Assembly: GCF_025989125.1 (NCBI RefSeq)
Contig: NZ_JAPDNR010000001.1
Coordinates: 1,408,301-1,472,300 of the forward strand
Direction of reading: 5' to 3'
Origin: Chitinophaga nivalis
GTDB lineage: Bacteria > Bacteroidota > Bacteroidia > Chitinophagales > Chitinophagaceae
DNA: 64,000 nucleotides
Shown here: positions 28,222 to 36,647 of the stretch, piece after piece
How positions within the stretch are numbered: the first letter of the stretch is position 1
Layout of the letters: every line of letters starts with the position of its first letter
Made by a program: the position numbers and the translations under genes
Notes under the pieces: model-generated
What the model saw: the letters and a program-made list of their open reading frames with translations, nothing else
The model's database searches: none
Told to the model about the DNA's origin: nothing

Positions 28222-29655
28222 ATGAATAAAACTTGCGAACAAGTTTGGGAAAGGTGTCTTAATATAATTAGGGATATAGTGGAATGGCAGCCGTTTAAGA
28301 CATGGTTTGAACCAATTAAACCCATTAAACTTGAAAACAATGTTTTAACCATCCAGGTCCCCAGCCAATTCTTTTATGAATACCTTGAGGAGCACTATGT
28401 GGGATTGTTAGGAAAAACGATTAAAAGAGAATTAGGTAAAGAAGCCCGGTTGGAATACCGCATTGTAGTAGAGAACGGTACACCACACCAGCATCCCAGA
28501 ACGGTAAATATGCCCACGCAGTTTACAAAGCCTCAGAAAGACAATGAAGTAGATTTTCCGCTAACGATTCACAATCCGGTTAAAAATCCTTTCGTCATTC
28601 CAGGTATTAAGAGGGTGCAAATCGATTCACAGTTGAATCCGAATTATACGTTCGACGCGTATATTGAAGGAGACTGTAATCGTGTGGCGCGGCGTGCGGG
28701 TAAAACGGTGGCAGAAAAACCAGGAGGCACCTCCTTCAATCCGTTGGTTATATACGGTGGCGTAGGGCTGGGAAAAACCCACCTGGCGCAGGCTGTAGGC
28801 AACGACGTAAAACGTATACATCCGAATAAAGCGGTGTTGTATGTGAGCGCAGAAAAATTCATCAATCAGTTTATAGATCACTCTAAAAATAATATCATCA
28901 ACGACTTTATTCACTTCTATCAACTGATAGATGTGTTGATTGTAGATGATATCCAATTCTTTGCCCGGGCAGAAAAAACACAGGATGCTTTTTTCGCCAT
29001 CTTCAACCACTTGCATCAATCAGGAAAACAACTGATTCTTACCTCAGATAAAGCACCCAAAGATCTGGATGGCGTACAGGAACGACTGCTAAGCCGTTTC
29101 CGCTGGGGACTGAGCGCAGACATACAAATTCCTGACTTCGAAACCAGGATGGAAATTCTGGAAATGAAAATGCGCAACGATGGATTGGAAATGCCGAAAG
29201 AAGTAGTGAAATATGTAGCCTACAATATCCAGACAAACGTTCGTGAACTGGAAGGCGCACTCATTTCCCTGCTGGCGCAATCTTCTTTGAATCGCAAAGA
29301 AATTGACCTGGAACTGGCGAAGCGTGTATTGAAGTCTTTTGTAAAAACTTCTTCCAAAGAAATTACCATCGAAAGTATTCAGAAAATGGTTTGTGAATAC
29401 TTTGATGTGCCTTACGATAAATTACTGCAAAAAACACGTAAACGTGAAATCGTACAGGCGCGTCAGATCACCATGTATCTGGCAAAATCATTTACCAAGA
29501 ATTCATTGAAAACCATCGGTGAACATTTTGGCGGCAGGGATCACACCACAGTTATCCATAGCTGCCAGACCGTAAAAGACCTGATGGATACAGATAATAA
29601 CTTCCGCGACAGTGTAATTGAGTTGCAGCAGAAAGTGCAACTGGCGGCCATGTAA
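28222..29655 (+). CDS. dnaA: chromosomal replication initiator protein DnaA
   Basis: 477 residues. Domain I (~1-85; NKTCEQVWERCLNIIRDIV) is followed by a linker and the AAA+ domain (~150-345) with Walker A GGVGLGKTHLAQAVG (~179) and Walker B VLIVDDIQF (~238-246). Domain IV (~380-477) carries the DNA-binding signature GGRDHTTVIHSC (~437-448). It binds DnaA boxes and melts the origin to start replication. Divergent from the DUF3127 gene, with a strong terminator downstream. Confidence 0.98.
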   Translation: MNKTCEQVWERCLNIIRDIVEWQPFKTWFEPIKPIKLENNVLTIQVPSQFFYEYLEEHYVGLLGKTIKRELGKEARLEYRIVVENGTPHQHPRTVNMPTQFTKPQKDNEVDFPLTIHNPVKNPFVIPGIKRVQIDSQLNPNYTFDAYIEGDCNRVARRAGKTVAEKPGGTSFNPLVIYGGVGLGKTHLAQAVGNDVKRIHPNKAVLYVSAEKFINQFIDHSKNNIINDFIHFYQLIDVLIVDDIQFFARAEKTQDAFFAIFNHLHQSGKQLILTSDKAPKDLDGVQERLLSRFRWGLSADIQIPDFETRMEILEMKMRNDGLEMPKEVVKYVAYNIQTNVRELEGALISLLAQSSLNRKEIDLELAKRVLKSFVKTSSKEITIESIQKMVCEYFDVPYDKLLQKTRKREIVQARQITMYLAKSFTKNSLKTIGEHFGGRDHTTVIHSCQTVKDLMDTDNNFRDSVIELQQKVQLAAM

Positions 29656-29680
29656 AGCTTTACCCCTCAAAACCTCTTTT

Positions 29681-29717
29681 AAAAATGCCGCTCCTCCCCG
29701 ATGAGCGGCATTTTTAA
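29681..29717 (+). terminator. rho-independent terminator of dnaA
   Basis: 13-bp perfect stem (29681-29693 with 29703-29715; AAAAATGCCGCTC arm) with a 9-nt loop, continuing into T-rich sequence. Confidence 0.85.
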
Positions 29718-29940
29718 TTATTAGGAATAACTTTCATTTGTACGAGAACCCTGCTCATGGCTGGTTAACCAGCTACCCTCCCCTCCGGATTCCGGCATTT
29801 TTTATTGTTTTTTTAAAATTTATCTGATAAGTATGATTTTTTTAGAATGGCTGTAACTCAGTGTGGATAAGGGTTGTGGTGTCTCATTATCTCTTCGTAA
29901 GGAATCTTTTTCCGAAATTTTTCCGAAAAAAAGGGAAATG
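29718..29940. other. AT-rich intergenic region with one perfect DnaA box
   Basis: Holds a perfect 14-bp palindrome (GCTGGTTAACCAGC, 29760-29773), T-rich tracts, an exact consensus DnaA box TGTGGATAA at 29862-29870, and a repeated TTTTTCCGAAA-type element near 29908 and 29920. One box is not enough to call an origin, but the site directly after dnaA is where a replication origin or autoregulatory site could lie. Confidence 0.35.
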
Positions 29941-29942
29941 CT

Positions 29943-29973
29943 TTTGGAGAATATAAAACTTTTCCTATTTTTG
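29943..29973 (+). promoter_or_regulatory. promoter of tRNA-Ser
   Basis: -33 TTTG at 29943-29946, a 19-nt spacer and -7 TATTTTTG at 29966-29973, an exact match to the Bacteroidota consensus. The tRNA begins 21 nt downstream. Confidence 0.8.
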
Positions 29974-29993
29974 CAACCCCTTCAGGGAACTAC

Positions 29994-30082
29994 GGTGAGG
30001 TGCCTGAGTGGCCGAAAGGAACGGTTTGCTAAACCGTCGTACGGGTTAAACTGTACCGAGGGTTCGAATCCCTCCCTCACCG
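29994..30082 (+). tRNA. tRNA-Ser(GCT)
   Basis: 89 nt with a long variable arm, as expected of class II tRNA. Acceptor GGTGAGG (29994-30000) pairs with CCTCACC (30075-30081). The anticodon stem ACGGT/ACCGT encloses TTGCTAA with anticodon GCT at 30028-30030. The T-arm contains GGTTCGAATC. Discriminator G; CCA is not encoded. Confidence 0.97.
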
Positions 30083-30085
30083 CAG

Positions 30086-30122
30086 AAAAAAAGGAATCAG
30101 CATACGCTGATTCCTTTTTTGT
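30086..30122. terminator. terminator after tRNA-Ser, shared with the convergent LytTR gene
   Basis: Stem 30093-30101 with 30106-30114 (GGAATCAGC arm), ATAC loop, A-run before and T-run after, so it can act in both directions. Confidence 0.85.
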
Positions 30123-30124
30123 TT

Positions 30125-30856
30125 TTAGACCTGTTTACTGATCAGGTGTTTCTTTACATACTGTTCAAAGAATGCCTTCCGGAAACTATTACCAATAGGC
30201 ACTTCCGCCGACCCGATAAAAATAGTGTTGTTATCCAAGCTCGTAATCTGACTGATGTTAACGATATACGATTTACTCACCCGCACAAACAAAGGTTGTG
30301 GTAACTGCGCGTAAATAGTACGTAGGTTCATGCCCGTTATCACCTTTTCTTCCCGGTGATAGATAACTACATAATCTTTTAAACCTTCTATATACAGCAG
30401 TTCCCGGAGAAATATCTTATGATACCGGCGATCAGATTTTATGAAGATAAAATCATCATTGATCTGCGTGACGGTGTTTTCCTGTACCCGATGCATATGC
30501 AATAGCTGCAGGTAGTCATGGGCTTTTTTTACAGCCTGATAAAACCGTTCTTTAGACACAGGCTTTACCAGATAGTCGATCGCAGTTACTTCATAGCTAT
30601 CGAGTGCGTAGGCAGCATAAGCTGTAATAAAGATGATCAGCGTTTCTTTTGGAATAGCGCGGGCCAGTTCCAGGCCAGTCATCTCCGGCATCCGGATATC
30701 CAGGAATATCAGGTCTACCTGATTCAGCGACAGGTATTCCATAGCGGATAAGGCGCTGTTAAAACAGCCCAGCAATTGCAGGCTGGTATCACCGGCGATT
30801 AGGTGGCTAATCCCCTGCCGGGCTAATGGTTCGTCGTCTACAATAATACAGTTCAT
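30125..30856 (-). CDS. LytTR family response regulator
   Basis: 243 residues. The receiver domain (~1-120) has the acidic pair in IVDDEP, the phospho-acceptor Asp in LIFLDIRMPEMTG and Lys in YLVKPVSKERF. The LytTR DNA-binding domain (~140-240; IFIKSDRRYHKIFLRELLYIEGLKDYVVIY) follows. Its start overlaps the end of the histidine kinase gene by 4 bp (coupled translation). Target genes are unknown; the divergent serine hydrolase gene is 1.4 kb away. Confidence 0.95.
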   Translation of the reverse strand: MNCIIVDDEPLARQGISHLIAGDTSLQLLGCFNSALSAMEYLSLNQVDLIFLDIRMPEMTGLELARAIPKETLIIFITAYAAYALDSYEVTAIDYLVKPVSKERFYQAVKKAHDYLQLLHMHRVQENTVTQINDDFIFIKSDRRYHKIFLRELLYIEGLKDYVVIYHREEKVITGMNLRTIYAQLPQPLFVRVSKSYIVNISQITSLDNNTIFIGSAEVPIGNSFRKAFFEQYVKKHLISKQV

Positions 30857-31926
30857 AGTTGTATGCTCAGGTATATTTTATAACTATCTCCCTCGTCCGT
30901 GATGCGGAGGGCGTATTTGTCCGGATACAGCAGTTCCAGTCTGCGCCGGATATTGGCGAGGCCGATGCCGGCCGATTGCGTATGGTGGCCAGCCGGCCGT
31001 TTTTTGCAGGAATTGCTGCAGTGGAATGTCAGTACCCCGCTTTCATATCTGATGTGCAGGTGTACATAAGCTGCAGGATCATTGGCCGTGTTATGTTTGA
31101 TGGCATTCTCCACAAAAGTGATAAACAATAACGGCGGTACCCACACCTGTCCGACAGGGCCGGTATGGATAAGCTGTATATCCAGGTAATCGCGCCTGAT
31201 TTTTTCCAGGTACAGATAGTGATGCAGGAAAAGGACTTCCTGCTGCAACAGCACTAATTCCCGGTCGCCATCATACAGTTGATAACGTAAGAGGTCAGAC
31301 AGTTTATGAATCACTTCCGATGCTTTTTCCGGATCTACCCTGATCAGTACATCTGTATTGTTTAGCATGTTGAACAGAAAGTGCGGATTGATCTGACTTT
31401 TCAGGTGAGCCAGTTCTATCTGCAACCGGGCGTTTTCCAGTTGGCTGATCCGGATGGTATCACGTACCCATTGCTGGAATAATTTCACCGCCGTAGCTGC
31501 ACCAATAACCACAATGATGATAATCATGTAGGCAAAGAAGTCTTCCGGTGTATCGTGACTGATTACGGTACCAGGCAGCAGATAACCGGTCATCATGGGC
31601 TGCAACACATGCTGCAGGCCATAGGAGGCTGCTGCCAGTAATAAACAGCTCCCGAAATAATGCAGGGTCTTTTTCCGGAAAAGAAAAACAGGCATCAGCC
31701 AATACATATTGCAATAACCGATACCTGCCAGAAACAGGGTGGCAATGGTTTTAACCAGGTAAGCTGCTGCTGGCCGGAAGTCAGTGGTTTGTATCACCAC
31801 CCATAACAACAATAAAATAAACAAATGCCTGTAGAGGCGTACGCGCGGGCTGCACAACAGAAATGGCAGCGGATTACGGAATGAATATTCCTGTTCGCCA
31901 GCGGCAGTGTAAACGGTATTCATCAT
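30853..31926 (-). CDS. sensor histidine kinase, LytS/YehU type
   Basis: 357 residues. An N-terminal membrane part (about four helices, ~30-155) has no recognisable sensor domain. The His_kinase domain with the phospho-acceptor His is in LKSQINPHFLFNMLNN (~195-210). The N-box FVENAIKHN and G-box GIGLANIRRRLELLYPDKY belong to the ATPase region. It forms the cognate two-component pair with the overlapping LytTR regulator. Adjacent ATG codons (31926, 31923) make the exact start ambiguous. Confidence 0.93.
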   Translation of the reverse strand: MMNTVYTAAGEQEYSFRNPLPFLLCSPRVRLYRHLFILLLLWVVIQTTDFRPAAAYLVKTIATLFLAGIGYCNMYWLMPVFLFRKKTLHYFGSCLLLAAASYGLQHVLQPMMTGYLLPGTVISHDTPEDFFAYMIIIIVVIGAATAVKLFQQWVRDTIRISQLENARLQIELAHLKSQINPHFLFNMLNNTDVLIRVDPEKASEVIHKLSDLLRYQLYDGDRELVLLQQEVLFLHHYLYLEKIRRDYLDIQLIHTGPVGQVWVPPLLFITFVENAIKHNTANDPAAYVHLHIRYESGVLTFHCSNSCKKRPAGHHTQSAGIGLANIRRRLELLYPDKYALRITDEGDSYKIYLSIQL

Positions 31927-32265
31927 GAAAAATTGGCCAGGCGATTGTGCGCTCCGGAGATAGCTAAAGGTGCTTAAATATTTTACGGCGATAGATTATT
32001 TTCTAGCAACTGCCGCATATTGTCTACTAACGTGAGGGTATGACCTGCTATTGTGCTACCGGGAAAAACAACCATCTCTTTCTTGTCAGGTGTATCAACG
32101 CTTTCCACGGTTTTGAGCTGCTGTTTACAGCCAGTGAATATTGTTTGAAAGGGATATCAGCTGGTATAAGTATAGTAATCCGGCAGGTTCCTATAAAAAG
32201 CAGATTCCCCCTTGTGATAGCGGCTAGTTTTGGCCTTCATTTTTATACACCTAAATCACATCTGT
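31927..32265. other. divergent intergenic region with serine hydrolase promoter
   Basis: Between the kinase gene (minus) and the serine hydrolase gene (plus). The only clear element is an exact -7 box TAGTTTTG at 32225-32232 on the plus strand, 34 nt before the hydrolase ATG. No gene seen. Confidence 0.5.
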
Positions 32266-33489
32266 ATGACACCGAAACCCATGCTACCCCAACGAGCGAC
32301 GGATTATCTGCTGCATAGCTGCTATCTGTTGCTGCTCACCACCCTGATTATGACCGGCTGTAAAAAAACACAGGATCACCAGGATACCAAACCGGAAGAG
32401 ACCAAAGATACACTGTCAGCTGCTTTCACGACAAAAGCCGGCGCCATCCGTGCCCGGTCAGAAATGCCTGGTTTATACCTGGGTGTACAGCGGAATGGTA
32501 AACTGTTGTATTCCCGTGGCTTTGGCTTTGCCGACGAAAAAAAGCAACGGGCCTTCACCGGACAAACCATTATGCCGGTAGCCTCTATCAGCAAAACATT
32601 ACTGGGTATTGCGGTCATGAAAGCGATAGAAGAAGGCTACTTCGATATGGAAACACCTGTCAATGATATCCTGCCTTTTAAGGTCACGAATCCTCTTTAC
32701 CCCGAACAGCCGATCCGGGTGAAACACCTCGCTACCCACACTTCCGGCATTCAGGATACGATGAGTGAAGAAGAGCCGGAACAGTTTACCTGGGGCAAGG
32801 TGCCGGGGCAAACATTACATGCTTTCCTGGAAGATTATTTTATTCCCGGCCGGCGACTGTATAAACCGGCTTCCTATCTGCCGGAAGCACCGGGAAAAAG
32901 TTATCATTACTCTAATGTGGCTACTTCCCTGCTGGCTTATCTGATTGAAATAAAAGCCGGAATGTCATACGCCATGTATGTACAGCAAAACATCTTTGAA
33001 CCGCTGGAATTACGTACTGCACATTGGTATTACGATGATCGTAAAAGCAGCCAGTATGCAGATCTGTACATGCCTACGCCGATAAAACAATGGTTGCCTG
33101 TTTACAGTGGTATCCTCTATCCTGATGGTGGCTGGCGGGTTTCCGGAGAAGATATGATGCGATACCTCGATGAAATCATGAAAGGTTATTCCGGAGCAGG
33201 TAAGTTGTTGCGGGCAGATTCCTATCGCCAGCTGTTTACTCCGCAGTTTACCGCGACCGGATTTAAGCTGGGGATTTTCTGGTTCCTGACGCCGGATGGG
33301 CATATCGTCAACGGCGGTGATGACTATGGTATTGCAGGCGATATTGGTTTTGATCCCGGTACCAAATCAGCCTGGTTTATGCTCACCAATACATCAGTAG
33401 ACAGAAGAGATAACAGTCGTTCGCCGCAGCTGCGGGATGATTATGTGGAAATGCGTAAGCTGCTGGTTGATTTTGCCAAACAGCCCTGA
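32266..33489 (+). CDS. serine hydrolase of the beta-lactamase class C/DD-peptidase fold, lipoprotein
   Basis: 407 residues from ATG at 32266. An in-frame TTG at 32230 lies within the -7 box and is rejected. Probable lipoprotein: a hydrophobic stretch ends in LIMTGCKK. The catalytic motifs of the family are S-x-x-K in ASISKTLLG and Y-x-N in YHYSNVA. The GGDDYGIAGDIGFDPG region near the end would supply the third motif. Members include esterases, D-aminopeptidases and penicillin-binding proteins, so antibiotic hydrolysis is not implied. Confidence 0.9.
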   Translation: MTPKPMLPQRATDYLLHSCYLLLLTTLIMTGCKKTQDHQDTKPEETKDTLSAAFTTKAGAIRARSEMPGLYLGVQRNGKLLYSRGFGFADEKKQRAFTGQTIMPVASISKTLLGIAVMKAIEEGYFDMETPVNDILPFKVTNPLYPEQPIRVKHLATHTSGIQDTMSEEEPEQFTWGKVPGQTLHAFLEDYFIPGRRLYKPASYLPEAPGKSYHYSNVATSLLAYLIEIKAGMSYAMYVQQNIFEPLELRTAHWYYDDRKSSQYADLYMPTPIKQWLPVYSGILYPDGGWRVSGEDMMRYLDEIMKGYSGAGKLLRADSYRQLFTPQFTATGFKLGIFWFLTPDGHIVNGGDDYGIAGDIGFDPGTKSAWFMLTNTSVDRRDNSRSPQLRDDYVEMRKLLVDFAKQP

Positions 33490-33500
33490 TAGCAGTAGTG

Positions 33501-34346
33501 TCAGGCAGCCGTTGCTGCTTTCCTGATTTCCCGCATGCCTTTCCGGTAAAAACGTTTCATCATTTTATTGAGATGGCTGCTGTCGGTAAACCCCAGGTCA
33601 TAGGCAATTTCCTTGAAAGGGATATCGGTATACAATGCTTTGGCTTCGGCTAGTTTCAGCTTGGAGCGCAGCACAAATTCCTGATAGGTTTCCTGGGCGT
33701 TGCGTTTGAAGTATTCGCTGAAATAGGTAGGTGCGATGTTGAATTGGCGGCACAGATACTGAGGACTGATCTGTTCTTCATCCAGCAGGTGATAATTGAT
33801 ATGCAGCAGCATTTCTGCGAAGCGGTTGCCTTCATATAGCTGCCGGTTAGGCATAGCGGCGGCTACATTGCGGACAATCAATTCCAGAATGATCACCATG
33901 GTGCTTTGTATAATCCGGTGGGTATGCGCATCTCTGCGCTGTTGTTCAAACCGCAGGAAATCCAGCAGCCGGATGATATGCGCTTTATCATCCGGATTGG
34001 TGATCAGATCGCCCGGCAGGCGGTTGTAGTTGCCCAGGATAAAATTGAGGCGGCAGAACCATTTGCCCAGATCAATGGCAGTATCCTGTTCTCCTGCGAA
34101 ATAATTGGCCGTGAAACGGATGAACAGAAACGTGGTTTTTTTCTCAATTTCATAGGTATGGCAATCAGAAGCCGGCAGCAGAAAGATACTGTCTTTCCGA
34201 TAAGCGGAACGGCTATAGTTGACACACTGCGCTCCTTCGCCATCGACAATATAAACCAGTTCGAAGTAGTTGTTGCCGCGGTTACGTTTTTCCCAGTATT
34301 CCAATTCTGTGAGCGTAATACTGAAAGGTGCATGTGTTGTTTCCAT
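33501..34346 (-). CDS. AraC family transcriptional regulator
   Basis: 281 residues. An N-terminal cupin-like effector domain (~1-140; NNYFELVYIVDGEGAQCV) is followed by the C-terminal double helix-turn-helix (~180-275; ISPQYLCRQFNIAPTYFSEYFKRN and FKEIAYDLGFTDSSHLNKMMKRF). It is convergent with the serine hydrolase gene (11 bp gap) and divergent from the oxidoreductase gene at 34476, its most likely target. Confidence 0.93.
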   Translation of the reverse strand: METTHAPFSITLTELEYWEKRNRGNNYFELVYIVDGEGAQCVNYSRSAYRKDSIFLLPASDCHTYEIEKKTTFLFIRFTANYFAGEQDTAIDLGKWFCRLNFILGNYNRLPGDLITNPDDKAHIIRLLDFLRFEQQRRDAHTHRIIQSTMVIILELIVRNVAAAMPNRQLYEGNRFAEMLLHINYHLLDEEQISPQYLCRQFNIAPTYFSEYFKRNAQETYQEFVLRSKLKLAEAKALYTDIPFKEIAYDLGFTDSSHLNKMMKRFYRKGMREIRKAATAA

Positions 34347-34446
34347 ACCGTAAAATTAGGGAATAAACCAGCCGTATAAACGGGGTATCCCATCTGGTTA
34401 CTGTTATTCCCTTTTGGATTACCAGTGGCGCAGGCCCTACTGCCAT

Positions 34447-34454
34447 TACTTTTG
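34447..34454 (+). promoter_or_regulatory. -7 element for the oxidoreductase gene
   Basis: TACTTTTG, exact TAnnTTTG match, 22 nt before the ATG at 34476. No good -33 box; activation by the divergent AraC protein would be consistent with that. Confidence 0.55.
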
Positions 34455-34475
34455 CCAACATAAACAACGAAGTAT

Positions 34476-35450
34476 ATGAAAGCAATTATAGTGGAAAAAC
34501 TGGATGGCAGCCATCCCCTGACGATATCAGAAACACCGGCGCCGATCATCGCACCGCATGAAGTATTGATCCGTAATAAAGCAATTGGCATTAATCCGGT
34601 AGATTATAAAACATTCGAGAACTATATCGCCTCCACAGGCGTACGTGCCAGCGCAGCGCCGGCCCTGGAAGGTATTTCTCCGCTGATATTGGGATGGGAT
34701 ATGGCTGGCGTGGTAACAGCCGTTGGCAGCGACGTCACTAAATTCAACGTGGGAGATGAAGTATTCGGGATGATTCATTTTCCGGGCCATGGCCGGGTAT
34801 TTGCCGAATATGTAGCTGCACCGGCTACCCACCTTGCAAAGAAACCGGCACACCTCTCCTTTGAAGAAGCGGCAGCAGCTACGCTGGCGGCCTATACTGC
34901 CTGGCAGAATTTCAACTGGCATTATCCGCTGAAAAAAGGAGATCGTATACTCATTACTGCGCCGGCCGGAGGGGTCGGACATTATGCCGTGCAGCTGGCC
35001 CGGCATATGGGCGCGCATGTTATTGCCATTACTTCCGCAGCCAATGCCGAATGGGTAAAGGAACTGGGTGCTCACGAAGTACTGGACTATCAGACTTTTG
35101 ACCTGGAAACAGCCGATAGCCTGCAGTTAAACCTGGTATTGGATAGTGGTGGCCGCATGTCGCCATTGGCATATGAAAAACACCTGTTGCCGGGTGGCAC
35201 ATTACTATTCCTGCCACATGGCCTGAGTCAGGAGTTGCAGCAACATTTCCGGGACAAAGGATTGGAGCTGCGCTATACGGCAGTAGCTTCAGATGAAAGC
35301 ACCGGAGATGCCATTGCGCAGCTGCTGGCGGCCGGACATCTCCGGTCTGTTGTAGCAGAAGTATTTCCCTTTACAGCGATGAAAGCGGCTTTTGAGGCAC
35401 AAAAGCAAGGAACAGCACGAGGGAAAATAGTCGTGCGCGTAACGGAATAA
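34476..35450 (+). CDS. zinc-independent NADP-dependent alcohol dehydrogenase/quinone oxidoreductase
   Basis: 324 residues, medium-chain dehydrogenase fold. The GroES-like N-terminal domain (~1-120; HEVLIRNKAIGINPVDYKT and GWDMAGVVTAVGSDVTKFNVGDEVFG) lacks the zinc-ligand Cys cluster. The Rossmann domain has the AxxGGVG motif (APAGGVGHYAVQLA, ~165) and a C-terminal GKIVVRV. It probably reduces quinones or enones with NADPH. An AraC regulator is divergently encoded. Confidence 0.92.
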   Translation: MKAIIVEKLDGSHPLTISETPAPIIAPHEVLIRNKAIGINPVDYKTFENYIASTGVRASAAPALEGISPLILGWDMAGVVTAVGSDVTKFNVGDEVFGMIHFPGHGRVFAEYVAAPATHLAKKPAHLSFEEAAAATLAAYTAWQNFNWHYPLKKGDRILITAPAGGVGHYAVQLARHMGAHVIAITSAANAEWVKELGAHEVLDYQTFDLETADSLQLNLVLDSGGRMSPLAYEKHLLPGGTLLFLPHGLSQELQQHFRDKGLELRYTAVASDESTGDAIAQLLAAGHLRSVVAEVFPFTAMKAAFEAQKQGTARGKIVVRVTE

Positions 35451-35519
35451 CAGGCACGGATATACTGACTGATAAAGGGCGTCGCCAGTGGGGTCTCTTT
35501 TTTTTTGAAAATCTATTTT

Positions 35520-35556
35520 CGTCAAAATCCTTTTCCATAAAGGGTTTTGACGTTTT
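35520..35556 (+). terminator. terminator of the oxidoreductase gene
   Basis: 14-bp stem with one G-U pair (35520-35533 with 35539-35552), followed by TTTTG. Confidence 0.7.
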
Positions 35557-35588
35557 GTAACAGATATTTTTAAAAATAATGACAGAAA

Positions 35589-35621
35589 TTTGTTTTTTTA
35601 TCAAAACAATTCCTACATTTG
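35589..35621 (+). promoter_or_regulatory. promoter of tRNA-Pro
   Basis: -33 TTTG at 35589-35592, a 21-nt spacer and -7 TACATTTG at 35614-35621. The tRNA starts 75 nt downstream. Confidence 0.75.
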
Positions 35622-35695
35622 CACTCCACAATTGAAGCAATGGATACGCCACAAGGGCATCCGCAAAAGCTAAAAACGTGGATGAGTACGGGTTT

Positions 35696-35769
35696 CGGGG
35701 CGTAGCGTAGCCCGGTATCGCGCCTGCTTTGGGAGCAGGAGGTCGCAGGTTCGAATCCTGCCGCCCCGA
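35696..35769 (+). tRNA. tRNA-Pro(TGG)
   Basis: 74 nt. Acceptor CGGGGCG (35696-35702) pairs with CGCCCCG (35762-35768). The anticodon stem CCTGC/GCAGG encloses TTTGGGA with anticodon TGG at 35730-35732. T-loop GGTTCGAATCC. Discriminator A; CCA not encoded. Its 3' end and terminator are duplicated at 36468-36537. Confidence 0.97.
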
Positions 35770-35811
35770 CTTAATGAAAAAGCCTTACAGTGTAAACTGT
35801 AAGGCTTTTTT
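35765..35811 (+). repeat. copy A of a tRNA-Pro 3'-end/terminator repeat (att-like)
   Basis: 47 bp comprising the last bases of tRNA-Pro, the spacer and the terminator hairpin (15-bp stem 35777-35791/35796-35810, GTAA loop, T-run). Copy B at 36491-36537 is identical at 46 of 47 positions. A shorter, more diverged copy C is at 47913-47956. It doubles as the tRNA terminator. Confidence 0.8.
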
Positions 35812-35926
35812 GTTTGTAAAAATGTTTGTTATCCTTTTAAGTACTTCTCTTTTTTTGCCAGAACAAATTGAAATATATTGTAGCTACTAATTACTACTTT
35901 TTAACTGGCTGCGCAAACGAAAGCAT

Positions 35927-36109
35927 TTATTGATTTGGATTGGGCTGAGAGGAAGGGCTAGATGTTTTCCCTTTTTGTTCTTTTGCAGTCCTCCAAAAGG
36001 TATGTAAAGCTGTATTATCCTCCATCATTTTTCTGAGTCTTTCCCCGGGAGACTTGGAAAGCCAGATTTTAAGCTGCAATTGTTTTATATGATCAGGCGT
36101 GTCAGTCAT
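35927..36109 (-). CDS. small hypothetical protein next to a truncated nucleotidyltransferase
   Basis: 60 residues: an alpha-helical, charged N-terminal two thirds (HIKQLQLKIWLSKSPGERLRKMMEDN) and a Ser/Pro/Asn-rich tail. I recall similar small proteins paired with nucleotidyltransferase-fold genes in Bacteroidota, but no function is known to me. It lies 26 bp after the truncated nucleotidyltransferase gene on the same strand. Both sit between the two copies of the tRNA-Pro repeat. Confidence 0.6.
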   Translation of the reverse strand: MTDTPDHIKQLQLKIWLSKSPGERLRKMMEDNTALHTFWRTAKEQKGKTSSPSSQPNPNQ

Positions 36110-36135
36110 ATTTTAAAAGATTAAAGGTACTCAAG

Positions 36136-36354
36136 TTAAGCTGCATCTTGTATGGCATCTCTATCACAATAATACCCATTTTCAAAATTTGCAATAAAGC
36201 GGTCGATATCTTTAGATTCAAGATGTATGATAAAGTTAAAATCCCTTGTTGCTCTTGGTACGATGTATAAACTCATCGCCACACTACCTGAAAGCATATA
36301 TGGGATATTGAGCTTATGGAGTATTGCTATTATTTTTTCGAAAAATGAAACCAT
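36136..36354 (-). pseudogene. truncated nucleotidyltransferase (MNT/AbiEii-like fold)
   Basis: 72 codons. The sequence begins like an intact nucleotidyltransferase: helix EKIIAILHKLNIPYMLSGSVAMSLYIVPRATRDFNFII. The fold's GS motif is present, but the catalytic D-x-D position reads DFN. It ends after YYCDRDAIQDAA, where full-length proteins continue for roughly 70-80 more residues. Loss of the C-terminus and of an active-site Asp suggests a dead remnant. Such proteins often belong to toxin-antitoxin or abortive-infection pairs. Confidence 0.6.
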
Positions 36355-36467
36355 ATATAATTACAAGTTAGCTCTACTTCGTGTGAAGCAAATTTTTAAT
36401 TAAATTATTGGATTTCATTTTTTATGATTTATAAAATGCCTCTATTGGGATTAAATTGGCAATGAAA

Positions 36468-36537
36468 AGGTTCGAACTGTGTCCAGTTATCCCGACTTAA
36501 TGAAAAAGCCTTACAGTGTATACTGTAAGGCTTTTTT
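36468..36537 (+). repeat. copy B of the tRNA-Pro 3'-end repeat, with decayed T-loop
   Basis: 36491-36537 matches copy A at 46 of 47 bp and includes a full hairpin (36503-36517/36522-36536) that can terminate transcription both ways. Just upstream, AGGTTCGAA at 36468-36476 matches the tRNA T-loop, followed by diverged sequence. This supports an ancient tRNA fragment of the kind left by site-specific integration. Confidence 0.7.
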
Positions 36538-36647
36538 CGTTTGAGCTATTTTCACAATTTTAATTCTTCCTTAAATAATAATTTGGCTATCAAATAATGA
36601 GTAAGTTCGAAGTAAATACCGTTGTTATGTGGTTTTTGTTTCTGTTG

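Noticed and set aside
32266..33489. Calling this gene a beta-lactamase resistance gene
   Set aside because: Fold and motifs are shared with esterases and DD-peptidases; sequence alone does not support antibiotic hydrolysis.
35696..36537. CRISPR array, considered because of the repeated 47-bp sequence
   Set aside because: Only two good copies, ~0.7 kb apart, explained by a tRNA end plus terminator; no regular spacers and no cas genes.
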